From Acidisoma sp. PAMC 29798 (GTDB taxonomy: Bacteria > Pseudomonadota > Alphaproteobacteria > Acetobacterales > Acetobacteraceae), in contig NZ_CP126994.1 in NCBI RefSeq assembly GCF_030252425.1, forward strand, positions 1 through 64,000: a DNA stretch of 64,000 nucleotides, written 5' to 3'. Each line of letters begins with the position of its first letter. Position 1 is the first letter of the stretch. The position numbers were made by a program, and so were the translations under genes. Below the pieces are notes generated by a model. The model was not told the origin of the DNA. It saw only the letters and a list, made by a program, of their open reading frames with translations, and ran no database searches. Below, one piece after another: positions 62,875 to 64,000 of this stretch.

Positions 62875-63357
62875 TTACTCTTCCTTTATCCCATTCTCCG
62901 GCACGCCTTGCTCATTGCCATAGTATTTATAGGGCAGGAACTTGCCGGACATCGTCATTTGAACACGGTCGCCCTTGGCGTTCGGCAGACGCTCGATGTT
63001 AAGATCGAAGTCGATCGCGGACATGATGCCGTCGCCGAACTCCTCCTCGATCAGGGCCTTCCAAGCTGGCCCATTGACCATCACCATTTCATAGAATCGG
63101 TAGAGCAAGGGATCGGTCGGCGGCATCGGCATGCCGCGCATCGGCACCTCGGTCAGCATGCGCTGCTCGATGACCGACAATCCGAACAGCGTGCCGGCTG
63201 TCTCGGCCAGGGCTTTCGGCAGGCGCATCTGCCCGAGCAAGGCGCCGACGACCAGGACCGGCGACAGACCGCCGATTTGCTCGGTGATGTATGTCCAGGT
63301 CCAGTCGCGCTCACGCTTAATGTCGAGGAGCTTTTCGGTGAGGTTTTCCCGTTTCAT
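62875..63357 (-). CDS. cynS: Cyanate hydratase (cyanase)
   Basis: Converts cyanate and bicarbonate to ammonia and CO2; cytoplasmic decamer. 160 residues, the usual size. Catalytic Arg87, Glu90 and Ser113 align with R96, E99 and S122 of the E. coli enzyme (YRFYEMVMVNGPAWK, then DGIMSAIDF). The N-terminal helix-turn-helix-like part is present. GGAGATC lies upstream of the ATG. First gene of a cynS-amidase unit; no cynR-type regulator or carbonic anhydrase is next to it. Confidence 0.95.
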   Translation of the reverse strand: MKRENLTEKLLDIKRERDWTWTYITEQIGGLSPVLVVGALLGQMRLPKALAETAGTLFGLSVIEQRMLTEVPMRGMPMPPTDPLLYRFYEMVMVNGPAWKALIEEEFGDGIMSAIDFDLNIERLPNAKGDRVQMTMSGKFLPYKYYGNEQGVPENGIKEE

Positions 63358-63466
63358 GGCGATCTCCTGCTTCGTGGTCCATGATGGACCGGCTTGAAGC
63401 GGGGGGAAAGCGCATGACCGTCAGGTCACGGGGGCGGGCGTGTCACCGACACGGACAATCGCCCCC

Positions 63467-63542
63467 TGGCTCCCGGAGTAGGACTCGAACCTACGACCGA
63501 GCGATTAACAGTCGCTTGCTCTACCAACTGAGCTATCCGGGA
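63467..63542 (-). tRNA. tRNA-Asn (GTT)
   Basis: 76-base cloverleaf on the minus strand: acceptor stem TCCCGGA/TCCGGGA, D-loop AGCTCAGTTGGTAGAGC, anticodon loop CTGTTAA with GTT, T-arm GGTTCGAGTCC, discriminator G and encoded CCA. Confidence 0.97.
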
Positions 63543-63650
63543 CCATTGGGCGGCGCACCCTATAGCCGAGGCCGTTCAGGCACGCAACGCCAGCCGGGCG
63601 CCATGCCGCCTTCTCGTCGGGCGGCAGCCATGCTAACTCTCCGCCCGCGT

Positions 63651-63734
63651 GCGAGAGTGGCGGAACGGTAGACGCAGTCGACTCAAAATCGACCGGCGCA
63701 AGTCATGGGGGTTCGAATCCCCCCTCTCGCACCA
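63651..63734 (+). tRNA. tRNA-Leu (CAA)
   Basis: 84-base type II tRNA: acceptor stem GCGAGAG/CTCTCGC, anticodon stem GTCGA/TCGAC around loop CTCAAAA with anticodon CAA, a long variable arm, T-arm GGTTCGAATCC and encoded ACCA end. Confidence 0.96.
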
Positions 63735-63850
63735 ATTCCAGCAAGGCCACGCGGCCCAATTCGGCCTTCCCGCGGCCGCTTGCATCTTTTGCATGGCGCC
63801 GTTCATCATAAATCAAGCATGGAACGCGCCTTCAAGGCCCAGGGATCACG

Positions 63851-64000
63851 ATGCAACTCTTCAAATGCCAGAACTGCGGGCAATTGCTCTATTTCGAAAA
63901 TACGCGATGCGAGACCTGCGGCGCCCCCCTGGGCTATGAGCCCTTCGGCGCCACGCTCACCGCATTGCGGGACAATGGGGACACCTGGCTGCCCATGGCA
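63851..64000 (+). CDS. Zinc-ribbon putative metallopeptidase, 3'-truncated
   Basis: Only the first 50 codons lie inside the window. MQLFKCQNCGQLLYFENT followed by CETCGAPLGYEPFG is the N-terminal zinc ribbon (two CxxC pairs) of the family annotated as zinc-ribbon-containing putative zinc-binding metallopeptidase. AGGGA precedes the ATG. The catalytic part is outside the window. Confidence 0.75.
   Translation, partial: MQLFKCQNCGQLLYFENTRCETCGAPLGYEPFGATLTALRDNGDTWLPMA

Overview
The window is about 64 kb of high-GC bacterial chromosome, most like an alphaproteobacterium of the Rhodospirillales/Acetobacteraceae type. That placement is inferred from gene content, codon use, inverted repeats ending in GTCATCC-type arms and two tRNAs; there is no rRNA or other firm taxonomic marker here. 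Coding density is high and no transposase, integrase, phage gene or CRISPR array was seen. The first ~630 bases are clearly poorer in GC than the rest and carry a 5'-truncated unknown gene.

Region by region. (1) 0.9-5.4 kb: decayed minus-strand copies of a cysteine hydrolase flank a GAF-PAS-PAS-GGDEF-EAL signalling protein, followed by the intact hydrolase. (2) 4.7-12.0 kb: an eight-gene minus-strand operon with an ABC importer (ATPase, binding protein, two permeases), a luciferase-like flavin monooxygenase, a CocE-type hydrolase, a cupin and the cysteine hydrolase. (3) 12.2-19.7 kb: creatininase-family amidohydrolase, LysR regulator, cytosine-deaminase-like enzyme, FAD oxidase and a second ABC importer. 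Together (2) and (3) look like uptake and ring opening of small nitrogenous heterocycles or amides. (4) 19.8-28.8 kb: XRE regulator/SDR pair, a histidine-ammonia-lyase homologue lacking the MIO-forming Ala-Ser-Gly, Hsp20-Lon, and a TPP riboswitch with thiC.

(5) 29.1-41.6 kb is the most system-like locus: AraC regulator, zinc polyol-type dehydrogenase, a carbohydrate ABC importer with two different, complementary-degenerate ATPases, a divergent DeoR repressor, an ADP-dependent-type sugar kinase, an aldolase-like barrel protein and a glycolate/lactate-oxidase-like flavoprotein. A 10-bp motif, CAATGGTCAA, occurs both upstream of the dehydrogenase and between deoR and the kinase, which suggests one regulon.

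(6) 41.6-49.5 kb: esterase, brnTA toxin-antitoxin pair, VOC protein, MFS exporter, cytochrome b561 and a three-subunit PaoABC-like molybdenum aldehyde oxidoreductase. (7) 49.7-57.8 kb: pgm, two SDRs, a TetR regulator in line with a chorismatase (FkbO/Hyg5 family), and pdxA / 2OG-dioxygenase / pdxJ. The palindrome ACGGAGG-N3-CCTCCGT fills the 17-bp promoter spacer of both the aldehyde oxidoreductase operon and the SDR divergent from tetR, so these units probably form one TetR regulon around aromatic aldehydes or hydroxybenzoates. (8) 58-64 kb: GT-C-like membrane protein, two choline-kinase-like phosphotransferases, formamidase, cyanase, tRNA-Asn, tRNA-Leu and the start of a zinc-ribbon metallopeptidase.
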